Below, in pieces: positions 21,728 through 29,864 of a stretch of 37,879 nt of DNA. Under the pieces are notes generated by a model. That model did not search any database, had not been told where the DNA came from, and was given only the letters and a program-made list of their open reading frames with translations. The stretch is from an uncultured Pseudomonadota bacterium (lineage in GTDB: Bacteria; Pseudomonadota; Gammaproteobacteria; Steroidobacterales; Steroidobacteraceae). The position numbers and the translations under genes were made by a program. The DNA is taken from NCBI GenBank assembly GCA_903938365.1, contig CAJACZ010000021.1, forward strand, positions 1-37,879. Direction: 5' to 3'. The number at the start of each line of letters is the position of its first letter. The first letter of the stretch is position 1.

Positions 21728-22102
21728 CGCATTGACTCTCGGCCAGGGTCTTGTCGTTCTTCAAGCGCTGCATGGTGAGCTCGAACATCCGGGGCCTGTC
21801 GCGCGCGGTGTTGCGTGCGGTCCATAAGGGTCTGGTTGACTGATTGGGTAACCTGCTCAACGGGGTTGCAGCGACTGGCTTTCCGGTGGCGTCGGATGCA
21901 CCAGAGCGTAAGGCCGCAAAGCACTGATAATAAGAGATAAAGTTGGCCCGGGCGTTGCTGTTTCCGGTCCGCCATAAATGCCCTTAATGACGCGCATCAG
22001 ATAATGTGCTGACGCCCGTCGCTCGTATGGCCGACGATGGCGCCAATCCAACACCCTGCCAGCGGTGTGGGCGTCACCCGAATCCAAGAGGAGATCAGGC
22101 TC
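21728..22102. other. Spacer upstream of the second TonB-dependent receptor
   Basis: 375 bases with no gene recognised. An AT-richer stretch around 21926-21946 (actgataataagagataaag) is the likeliest promoter zone for the receptor gene, and AAGAGGAG just before 22103 provides its ribosome site. Short open readings on both strands lack family features. Confidence 0.35.
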
Positions 22103-24574
22103 ATGTCCAGCTATCCAAAGACCACGGCACGCGTGCTCGTGGGGGCCGCGGTTGCCGCCGCGCTGTCCGGCACTGCGTTCGCGCAGGCGCAGCTCGAAGA
22201 GATCACCGTCACCGCCCGCAAGACCAAGGAAAACCTCCAGGACGTGCCGCTGACGATCACCGCGTTCTCCGCAGAGACGATCGAGCGCTCCAACATCCGG
22301 AACGTGCAGGACGTCGTGAAGTACACGCCGGGCCTGAACTACGACAAGGGCTTCGCGCCGCAGGACACGCGCATCAGCATCCGCGGCCTGCCCGTGGTTC
22401 GTGGCAAACCGCCCGTGGGCGTGCTGCTCGACGGTATCGATATCTCTTCCGAGTCGATCTCCACCGCAGGTGGCTCGGCGCTCGTGAACGTCAAGCTGGT
22501 CGAGCTGCAGCAGATCGAGGTGGTCAAGGGTCCGCAGAGCGCGCTCTACGGTCGCTCGGCCTTCGGCGGCGCAGTGGTCTACACCTCCAAGCGGCCGAAC
22601 CTCGAGAAGGTTGAAGGTAACGCCTCGCTCGAAGTGGCGAGCGACAGCATGTACGAGGGCCGCGCGGCAGTCAGCTTCCCCCTGGTCCAGGACAAGGTCG
22701 CTGTGCGCGTCAACGCGGTTTACAGCGACTTTGATGGCTTCTACAAGAACACCAACACCGGCAACACCATTGGCGGCAACAAGTTCGTCGGTGGCTCCGT
22801 CGCGCTGCGCTTCAAGCCGACCGAATCCGCGGATTTCACGCTGCGCGCGTCCTACAGCGACGACAAGATTGAGTCGCGCCCTTCGTACTACTTCGGCACG
22901 GCCAACGGCCGCACCGTCTCGCGCGCGCTGCCGGCGAATGCCGTCGGCCTGCGCCTCGGCCTGCCGCCGGGTGGTGCGCCTCTGGTAGCCAGCTGGCTGT
23001 TCCCGACCATCGGCACGGTGAGCACGGCGGGCAACGCGATCAACCTCAGCGTCGATCCGCTGACCGGCAAGGACTTCGAGGCCGGCCGGCTCAAGCCTTT
23101 CGTGGTGAGCCTGGTGGGCGATGTCGACCTTGGCTTCGCCAAACTGTCGAGCTGGACCGGCTACACGAGTGCCACCAGCTTCGGCCGCGCTGACGCGGAC
23201 TTCTTCGCCGCTCCGACCGGCGCCGTCACGGTGCCTTCGGCCGGCACGGCAGAGACCGGCCCCGTGATTTTCATCACCGACATCAAGGTCAAGGCGAAGC
23301 AGCTCAGCCAGGAAATTCGCCTCGGCAACGACGAGGGCAAGCTGCGCTGGGGCGTCGGCGCCCTGTACTGGCAGGAGCGCTATGACAGCGGCAACGCGTC
23401 GCTGTCGTCGGCCCGCTCGGCGCCGCGTCCTGCGAACTTCTCCGCTGCGCGCGCCTATCAGGTGCTCGGTCAGGCGCCGTTCGCGGCCAATGCCCGCGAT
23501 ACGGACCACAGGTCGATCTACGGCTCCATCGGCTACGATTTCACGGATCGCATCGAGGGCAGCGTCGAAGCCCGCTACGCGCAGGAGGACGTCGAGTCGC
23601 TGTTCGGCCCCGCGCTCAACCTGGTCGCCTCGGTCGCCGCCCCCACGCCGCTGTTCGTGTTCGGCGCCTCGCCGATCAACCCGACGCCCAGCTACAGCAC
23701 CAATATCTTCACGCCCCGTGCGGTGCTCAAGTACAACTTCGAGAACGACGCCAACGTCTACCTGTCCTACGCCAAGGGCAAGAAGCCAGGTGGGTACCTC
23801 AACGTCGGGGTCGTCGCCGACACGAAGCTTGCCCGCTATAACCCTGAGCAGATCGACACCATCGAGCTCGGCTTCAAGTCGACCTGGTTCGACAAGCGGG
23901 TGCGCCTGAACGGTGCGGTGTTCCAGTCGGTCAATAAGGACCGGCTCAACCAGGTGCTGATCCCGGACGCAACCAGCCCGCAGGGCGTGGTCACGCAGGC
24001 GGTCAACGTCGGCGAGGTCAAGATCGACGGCCTCGAGTTCGACATGACGGCTGCCCTGACCGACCACATCACGGCGAACCTGGCCTACACCTACCTCGAC
24101 GCGCGCTACACCTCGTCTGATGCCCCGCAGACCACGGCCTTCGCCGTCGCCGGCGCGGGCAACTGCACGGTCGGCACCGTCGGGCCGCAGACGGTCTGCA
24201 TCACCAATACGGATGGCAACCAGCTCGACTTCTCTTCCAAACACTCTGCTTCCGCGTCCCTGGCCTACACCACGGAGATCAACTCCGACTGGAACCTGAT
24301 CTCCTCGATCGACGCCCAGTACCGCAGCAAGCGCTTTCTGGACGCGACCAACCTGTTCGCGCTGCCCAGCTACGTGAGTGCCGACCTGCGGATCACAGCC
24401 GAGTCCGAGAAGTACGGGGTGACGCTGTTCGTCTCCAACCTGACCGACGACGACAAGCCCAAGTCGGGCCAGACCAGCGGCGACAACTACACCCAGGTGC
24501 CGCCGCAGCTGGCCTACACGCTGTACGCGCCGGACCCGCGCCAGTACGGGCTGCGCTTCAGCGTGAAGTTCTGA
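22103..24574 (+). CDS. TonB-dependent outer-membrane receptor
   Basis: 823 residues. A signal peptide (VLVGAAVAAALSGTAFA, cleavage near residue 27) is followed by LEEITVTARKTKENLQDVPL, the usual plug start of this receptor class. The plug has TRISIRGLPVVRGKPPVGVL and EVVKGPQSALYGRSAFGGAV. The barrel ends YGLRFSVKF with a terminal Phe. It is larger than the first receptor in the window and uses a strongly biased, GC-ending codon set, suggesting good expression. It stands alone: no siderophore, vitamin or polysaccharide genes are next to it, so its ligand cannot be guessed. The ATG at 22103 is preferred over an upstream in-frame start because of the nearby AGGAG and the clean signal peptide. 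A long antisense open frame over this gene is a shadow. Confidence 0.93.
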   Translation: MSSYPKTTARVLVGAAVAAALSGTAFAQAQLEEITVTARKTKENLQDVPLTITAFSAETIERSNIRNVQDVVKYTPGLNYDKGFAPQDTRISIRGLPVVRGKPPVGVLLDGIDISSESISTAGGSALVNVKLVELQQIEVVKGPQSALYGRSAFGGAVVYTSKRPNLEKVEGNASLEVASDSMYEGRAAVSFPLVQDKVAVRVNAVYSDFDGFYKNTNTGNTIGGNKFVGGSVALRFKPTESADFTLRASYSDDKIESRPSYYFGTANGRTVSRALPANAVGLRLGLPPGGAPLVASWLFPTIGTVSTAGNAINLSVDPLTGKDFEAGRLKPFVVSLVGDVDLGFAKLSSWTGYTSATSFGRADADFFAAPTGAVTVPSAGTAETGPVIFITDIKVKAKQLSQEIRLGNDEGKLRWGVGALYWQERYDSGNASLSSARSAPRPANFSAARAYQVLGQAPFAANARDTDHRSIYGSIGYDFTDRIEGSVEARYAQEDVESLFGPALNLVASVAAPTPLFVFGASPINPTPSYSTNIFTPRAVLKYNFENDANVYLSYAKGKKPGGYLNVGVVADTKLARYNPEQIDTIELGFKSTWFDKRVRLNGAVFQSVNKDRLNQVLIPDATSPQGVVTQAVNVGEVKIDGLEFDMTAALTDHITANLAYTYLDARYTSSDAPQTTAFAVAGAGNCTVGTVGPQTVCITNTDGNQLDFSSKHSASASLAYTTEINSDWNLISSIDAQYRSKRFLDATNLFALPSYVSADLRITAESEKYGVTLFVSNLTDDDKPKSGQTSGDNYTQVPPQLAYTLYAPDPRQYGLRFSVKF

Positions 24575-24696
24575 GCCAGAGCGACTGAAGGTCTGCATCG
24601 CGGCCCCGTATTCACTCGGCTTGGAGGATGCCCTGATCACGGTAGAATGAAGTCCACCGCAACCTCTGCCGGGTTAACCGGCCAGGATGACGACCC

Positions 24697-26346
24697 TTGA
24701 TCAGGATCACTGAACTGTCCCTGCGCTTCGGTGACCCCGACAGCGAGTCGACCCGGGAACTGCTGCGCCGGGCGGTCGTTCGCCGCCTCGGCGTCCGCGA
24801 GGCCGATCTGCTCGGGTTCACGGTTTACAAGCGCAGCCATGATGCGCGGCGCAAGGACAGCGAGATCTCCTTCGTTTACATCGTCGATGCCACGGTGAAG
24901 GACGAGCGGGCCGTTCTCGCGCGGCACGCCGGGGATCGTCATATCTCGCCAACCCCGGATACGGGCTTCCACCCCCCGCCGCACGCCCCCCATGGCAGCG
25001 CCGACAGGCCCATCGTGGTCGGGTTCGGGCCCTGCGGGCTGTTTGCGGCGTTGGTTCTGGCCCAACAGGGTTATCAGCCCATCGTCCTCGAGCGGGGCCG
25101 TGATGTGCGCCGCCGCACGCAGGACACCTGGGCGCTGTGGCGCAGGCACGTCCTGGATCCTGAATCGAACGTGCAGTTCGGCGAGGGGGGAGCTGGCCTG
25201 TTCTCGGACGGCAAACTCTACAGCCAGATCAAGGACCCCCGGTTCCTGGGCCGTCAGGTGATGCGCGAGTTCGTCCGCGCCGGCGCTCCGCCGGAAATCA
25301 TGTACGTCAACAAACCGCATATCGGCACCTTCCGCCTGACCGGTGTGGTGTCGAAGTTGCGCGACGAAATCATCGGGCTCGGCGGCGAAGTCCGCTTCGA
25401 GCAGAAAGTCACTGATCTCCTGCTCGAACCGCTGCCGGAGAACCGGCTGCAGGTGGCGGGCGTCATGCTGGCAAGCGGCGAGACGATTTCCGCCCGCCAT
25501 GTCGTGCTCGCACTCGGGCACAGCTCACGCGATACATTGCGCATGCTCGAGCGCCGGAATGTCTTCATGGAGGCCAAGCCGTTCGCGGTCGGTTTCCGGA
25601 TCGAACATCCACAGTCGATGGTGGATCGTGCGCGCCTGGGTCGTTTCGCCGGGCATCCCGATATCGGGGCAGCGGACTACAAGCTCGTCCATCACGCGGG
25701 AAACGGCCGTTCGGTCTACAGTTTCTGCATGTGTCCGGGTGGCACGGTGGTCGCCGCGACCTCCGAGCCCGGCCGCGTGGTCACCAATGGCATGAGCCAG
25801 TATTCACGTAACGAGCGCAATGCGAACGCCGGCATCGTGGTGGGCATCGATCCTGCCCGCGATTATCCGGCCGGGCCGCTAGCCGGGATGGTCTTGCAGG
25901 AGGCGCTGGAAGCCCGTGCGTTCGAACTCGGCGGCGGCGACTATTCTGCGCCCGGGCAGCTGGTGCGTGATTTCATCGACGGCCGTGCCTCCGCGGTGCT
26001 CGGTGAAGTCGAACCCTCGTACAAGCCCGGAGTGAAGCTGACCGACCTGGCGTCGCTGTTGCCCCCGGAAGCGACCGTCGCCATCCGCGAGGCGCTGCCC
26101 GCCTTCGGCAGGCAGATCCGCGGCTTCGATCGGGATGATGCGGTGCTCACCGGGATCGAAAGCCGGACGTCTTCGCCGGTTCGCATCACGCGCGACAACC
26201 AGACGCTGCAGAGTCTCAACGTCCGTGGCCTGTACCCGGGCGGTGAGGGGGCGGGCTATGCGGGAGGCATCCTCTCCGCCGGAGTCGATGGCATCAAGCT
26301 CGCCGAGGCAGTGGCCCTGGGCTTCAGCGGCAAGGCAGCGAACTGA
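24697..26346 (+). CDS. FAD-dependent oxidoreductase of the COG2509 type
   Basis: 549 residues. An N-terminal domain of about 100 residues (MIRITELSLR...VYKRSHDARRK) precedes a Rossmann FAD-binding motif, VVGFGPCGLFAALVLAQQG (Gly109, Gly111, Gly114), then the acidic LERG. The body has FGEGGAGLFSDGKLYSQIKD, and the C-terminus GLYPGGEGAGYAGGILSAGV (second FAD contact). This domain order is typical of the widespread, poorly characterised FAD-dependent dehydrogenase family COG2509; the reaction is unknown. The start is TTG 24697 with CCAGGA upstream; the nearby ATG at 24687 runs into a stop after eight codons. It is a single gene between spacers. Confidence 0.85.
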   Translation: MIRITELSLRFGDPDSESTRELLRRAVVRRLGVREADLLGFTVYKRSHDARRKDSEISFVYIVDATVKDERAVLARHAGDRHISPTPDTGFHPPPHAPHGSADRPIVVGFGPCGLFAALVLAQQGYQPIVLERGRDVRRRTQDTWALWRRHVLDPESNVQFGEGGAGLFSDGKLYSQIKDPRFLGRQVMREFVRAGAPPEIMYVNKPHIGTFRLTGVVSKLRDEIIGLGGEVRFEQKVTDLLLEPLPENRLQVAGVMLASGETISARHVVLALGHSSRDTLRMLERRNVFMEAKPFAVGFRIEHPQSMVDRARLGRFAGHPDIGAADYKLVHHAGNGRSVYSFCMCPGGTVVAATSEPGRVVTNGMSQYSRNERNANAGIVVGIDPARDYPAGPLAGMVLQEALEARAFELGGGDYSAPGQLVRDFIDGRASAVLGEVEPSYKPGVKLTDLASLLPPEATVAIREALPAFGRQIRGFDRDDAVLTGIESRTSSPVRITRDNQTLQSLNVRGLYPGGEGAGYAGGILSAGVDGIKLAEAVALGFSGKAAN

Positions 26347-26690
26347 GCCTGCGCATGCCGGGCATCATGTGGCCGGCCCAGCGATGCATGCGCTTCCCTG
26401 TTTGCGCCGTTGCCGTGTGGGGCCATCCCGAAGGTGTTGGCGGTCGGGTCCGGCGGTACTGATGTCATGGCGGCGATGAACGCGTCGAACAGCATCGTTT
26501 CGTTGGCATCGTCGCCATTGAACGCGAAGGAGATCAGGCTGCGCAGGCCGCCACCGGCCTGCATGGAGCGGTGCACGCAGTAGGCCGCAGCGCGAGGCTT
26601 CCCGTATGCTGCGCGCGTGGGGGTGGGCTGTTCTGGCGGGGACTGGGCGGCCCCGCCCACGAATGACCGGTGGGTCGGAACGGGGGCACC
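26347..26690. other. Spacer between the FAD protein and the molybdoenzyme
   Basis: 344 bases without a recognised gene. The minus strand is open across most of it and one stretch (GGLRSLISFAFNGDDANETM) looks protein-like, but no family, start or end could be assigned. The plus-strand molybdoenzyme gene has only GGGGGC before its ATG. Confidence 0.3.
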
Positions 26691-28808
26691 ATGGAAACGC
26701 ACTACCGGGCCTGCAATCTCTGCGAGGCGATCTGCGGCCTCGTGATCGGCGTAGACGCCGGGCGGGTCGTCTCCATCCGCGGCGATGCCGCTGACCCGCT
26801 CAGTCGCGGCTACCTCTGCCCCAAGGCGACCGCGCTGGCCGACCTCCAGGAGGACCCCGACCGGCTGCGCCGTCCACTCCTGAGAGAGGGCAGCAGCTGG
26901 AGGGAAATCGGCTGGGAAGAGGCCTTCACGGTCGCCGCCGAGCGATTGCATGCGGTGCGCGAGCGTCATGGCGCAGACGCGGTGGGCGTCTACCGCGGCA
27001 ACCCCTCGGTGCACAACTGGGGACTGCTTACGCACGCCAACCACTTCCTCAAGCGGCTGGGCACGCGGAACCATTTCTCTGCGACCTCGGTCGATCAGCT
27101 GCCGCATCATCTGGTCTGCCTGTGGATGTTCGGGCACCAGTTCCTGCAGCCCGTACCGGATATTGACCGCACACAGTTCCTGTTGCTGATCGGTTACAAC
27201 CCTGTGGCGTCCAACGGCAGCATGATGACCGTGCCCGACGTCCGCGCGCGACTGCAGGCGCTGCGCGCGCGGGGCGGAGTGCTGGTGGTGATCGACCCGC
27301 GCCGCAGCGAGACGGCGGAGATCGCCGACCGGCACCACTTCATCCGGCCCGGCAGCGACGCGGCGCTGCTGCTCGCGCTGCTGCATGTTCTGTTCGATGA
27401 GGGGCTGGTACGTACCGGCGCGCTGCAGTCACGCGCAAAGAATCTGGCGGCACTGCCGTCGCTGCTGGCGCGGTTCACCCCTGAATTCGCTGCGGCCGCC
27501 ACCGGGATTGAAGCCGCTGCCATTCGCGCGCTGGCGCGCGAATTCGCCGCCGCGCCGTCGGCCGCCTGTCATGGCCGTATGGGCGTCTCGACCCAGCCCT
27601 TCGGTACTTTGTGCCAGTGGGCGATCCAGGTGCTGATGCTGCTCACGGGCAACCTCGACCGGCCCGGCGGCGCCTTGCCCGCGAATCCCGCGGTGATGGG
27701 GGCGGGGCCGGATGACCATCCCAAGGGGGCTTTCGGCCGCCGCGCGAGTCGTGTCAGTGGCTATCCGGAGTTCGGCGGTGAGTTCCCGGTTGCGGCGCTC
27801 GCCGAGGAGATGCTGACGCCCGGCCCCGGGCAGATCCGCGCGCTGGTCACGGTGGCCGGCAATCCGGTGCTCTCGGTGCCGAACGGCCGCCTGACCGACC
27901 GCGCGCTCGGAGGGCTCGACTTCATGCTGAGCGTGGACATCTACCTGAACGAAACCACGCGCCACGCGCAGCTGATCCTGCCGCCGACCAGCGCGCTGGA
28001 GCACGACCACTACGACCTCGCGTTCCACAAGTTCGCGGTCCGCAACACCGCGCGCTACAACGCGCCGGTACTGCCCAAGCCCGCCGGTGCGCTGCACGAC
28101 TGGGAAATCTTCGCCGGACTGGCAGAGTCGTATTGCAGGCTGGCAGGCGAGCCGGTCACGCCGGCGGCGGCGCCCGCAGACCTGCTCGACCTCCTGCTGC
28201 GATCCGGTCCTTACGGCACGCGCTCGGAGTTCACGCCGCCGCTGAGCCTCGCCACCCTGCAGGCCTACCCGCACGGTATCGATCTCGGAGCGCTGCGGCC
28301 GTCGCTCGCGGAGCGCCTGTGTACAGCGGACGGTATGATCGACGGCCTGCCCGGAGCGATTCCTGGCGAGATCGAACGGCTTGTGGCCGCGCTCGGGCAG
28401 TCACCCGCGGCCGATGCGCTGCGGCTGATCGGCCGTCGCCATATCCGCAGCAACAACTCCTGGATGCATAACAGCCGCCGCCTGGTCAAAGGGCCGCGCC
28501 GTGACCAGCTGCTCATGCACCCGCAGGACCTGGCTGCGCGCGGCTTGCAGGATGGCCAGCGTGTGACGGTCAGCTCGCGCACCGGCCGCGTCAGCATCGA
28601 GGTCGAGGCCACGGAGGCGATCATGCAGGGCACCGTGTCGTTGCCGCACGGCTGGGGCCATGACCGTGAGGGCATCCGGCTGGGGATCGCCGCGCAGCAC
28701 GCCGGCGTCAGCGCCAACGACCTCACCGATGAGCGCCTCGTCGACGGCGCCTCCGGCAACGCCGCCCTTAACGGTGTCCCGGTGACGGTAAGCGCCGCGG
28801 ACGCCTGA
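26691..28808 (+). CDS. Molybdopterin oxidoreductase of the DMSO reductase family
   Basis: 705 residues. The N-terminus carries a [4Fe-4S] motif, C-x2-C-x3-C (Cys8, Cys11, Cys15), with the fourth Cys43 in RGYLCPK. Next come the bis-MGD-binding domains, with YRGNPSVHNWG where the molybdenum ligand usually lies. No Cys or Sec is obvious there, so the ligand may be Ser or another residue. A C-terminal dinucleotide-binding domain (LLMHPQDLAARGLQDGQRV) is followed by SLPHGWGHDREG. There is no signal peptide, so it is cytosolic. Length and layout are near formate-dehydrogenase/assimilatory-nitrate-reductase relatives of about 700 residues, but no partner subunit is adjacent. The substrate is unknown. 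Confidence 0.88.
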   Translation: METHYRACNLCEAICGLVIGVDAGRVVSIRGDAADPLSRGYLCPKATALADLQEDPDRLRRPLLREGSSWREIGWEEAFTVAAERLHAVRERHGADAVGVYRGNPSVHNWGLLTHANHFLKRLGTRNHFSATSVDQLPHHLVCLWMFGHQFLQPVPDIDRTQFLLLIGYNPVASNGSMMTVPDVRARLQALRARGGVLVVIDPRRSETAEIADRHHFIRPGSDAALLLALLHVLFDEGLVRTGALQSRAKNLAALPSLLARFTPEFAAAATGIEAAAIRALAREFAAAPSAACHGRMGVSTQPFGTLCQWAIQVLMLLTGNLDRPGGALPANPAVMGAGPDDHPKGAFGRRASRVSGYPEFGGEFPVAALAEEMLTPGPGQIRALVTVAGNPVLSVPNGRLTDRALGGLDFMLSVDIYLNETTRHAQLILPPTSALEHDHYDLAFHKFAVRNTARYNAPVLPKPAGALHDWEIFAGLAESYCRLAGEPVTPAAAPADLLDLLLRSGPYGTRSEFTPPLSLATLQAYPHGIDLGALRPSLAERLCTADGMIDGLPGAIPGEIERLVAALGQSPAADALRLIGRRHIRSNNSWMHNSRRLVKGPRRDQLLMHPQDLAARGLQDGQRVTVSSRTGRVSIEVEATEAIMQGTVSLPHGWGHDREGIRLGIAAQHAGVSANDLTDERLVDGASGNAALNGVPVTVSAADA

Positions 28809-28869
28809 GTCGGTCCCGATGTCGGTCAGCCTGACCGAAACCGGCCGCGTCGGCCGCGTCGACTCAGGC
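28803..28869. terminator. Nested inverted repeats between convergent genes (possible two-way terminator)
   Basis: GCCTGAGTCG (28803-28812) pairs perfectly with CGACTCAGGC (28860-28869); the left arm contains the stop codon of the molybdoenzyme gene and the right arm ends at that of the FkbM gene. Inside is a second strong palindrome, TCGGTCAG-C-CTGACCGA (28822-28838), and a tandem GGCCGCGTC pair (28843-28860). No T-run is present, so intrinsic termination is uncertain. Confidence 0.45.
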
Positions 28870-29675
28870 TACCCGTCCGCCAGACGCGCGTGCGTGTCGT
28901 ACCATCCAGCGCCGACGCCGATGGCCCGGGCGAGCGGGCGCAGGATGCGCGTACGCCAATCGGGGGCGTCTCCGATCAATCGGTACCGGGCGAAAATGGG
29001 CCGGTACGCCTCAAGGGCGGCGTCGGCGGTGACCCAGTTGCCCGGGGCTTCTTCGCCGAACAGCCCGCTCGCTCCCCGGACGAAGACATGCTCGCAGTAT
29101 TGTCCCTCTCGCGGCGGGCTGGGCACCCGCTGGCGCGGAACCTCGTGCTGCGCCACGACCTTGAAGCGGTCGTAGCCGAGCTTCCGCAGCAGCTCGAATT
29201 CCGCCTCGAGCGCCTGGAACGAGACCTTTTCCGACTCCACCGACACGTACTTCGGGCGGGCAGGTGCATCGCCCAGCGAACCCAGCGCCACCAGGTCGAG
29301 CCCCTCTATGTCGATCTTCGCGTAATAGGGCACGCCGAACTCGCGAGTCAGGTCCGCGAGCGTGGCTGCCTGGACGACGGCGCAGGTGCTCGCGGAACCT
29401 TTGAGTCGGTTCCGCTCGGCCCACAGAGGATCGATGGTGCCCCATTCGGAGCGCTTGGCATTTCTGAAGAAAGTGGCCTCACCGGCCTGCGCGGAAACCG
29501 CGATGTTGAGGATCTTCAGCCGGCCGCTCGCCACCTCGGGCGCAAAGCGTGCAGAGGCCTCCGCACACAGTTCGGCGTTCGCGTCGATCGCGACGACGCG
29601 GAATCCTTTGGCCAGGTAGAACTGCGTGTCTTCACCGCGATGGAGGCCTACGTCGTAGATCAGGTCGTGTTGCAT
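28869..29675 (-). CDS. FkbM family SAM-dependent methyltransferase
   Basis: 268 residues from ATG 29675. The opening LIYDVGLHRGEDTQFYLAKG, then FRVVAIDAN, is the SAM-binding motif I and acidic strand end of FkbM-type enzymes. The middle KIDIEGLD is the family's conserved acidic motif (K-x-D-x-E-G). FkbM proteins O-methylate sugars or polyketides, and many sit in surface-glycan loci; no such genes are adjacent, so the acceptor is unknown. The upstream in-frame extension to 29840 lacks family character and is left out. It is convergent with the molybdoenzyme gene and shares the hairpin region with it. Confidence 0.82.
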   Translation of the reverse strand: MQHDLIYDVGLHRGEDTQFYLAKGFRVVAIDANAELCAEASARFAPEVASGRLKILNIAVSAQAGEATFFRNAKRSEWGTIDPLWAERNRLKGSASTCAVVQAATLADLTREFGVPYYAKIDIEGLDLVALGSLGDAPARPKYVSVESEKVSFQALEAEFELLRKLGYDRFKVVAQHEVPRQRVPSPPREGQYCEHVFVRGASGLFGEEAPGNWVTADAALEAYRPIFARYRLIGDAPDWRTRILRPLARAIGVGAGWYDTHARLADG

Positions 29676-29864
29676 AGCGAGCGTCCTTGCCGCTGGTTGA
29701 CCGAAAGTGCGAAGTCGCGCTCGTGAGGCGCGGAACGCCCGCGTCCCTATCCTGGCGTTGTGCTGCCAGGGCGGCCAAAGTTTGCCGTACAAACATGCAA
29801 GGCACCACTTTTCCGCCGAGTCCGGGCACCTGGCGTGCACAACCCGATGGGCAGCCCCGGGGAG

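Noticed and set aside
21857-24640. A 927-codon open frame on the minus strand across the second TonB-dependent receptor
   Set aside because: It mirrors the receptor gene in a GC-rich region, is full of Arg/Val/Gly with no domain motif, and the plus strand has a clear signal peptide, plug and barrel end.
28840-28862. Tandem GGCCGCGTC pair as a possible repeat array or CRISPR
   Set aside because: Only two copies with no spacers; it is part of the hairpin region. No CRISPR array was seen anywhere in the window.
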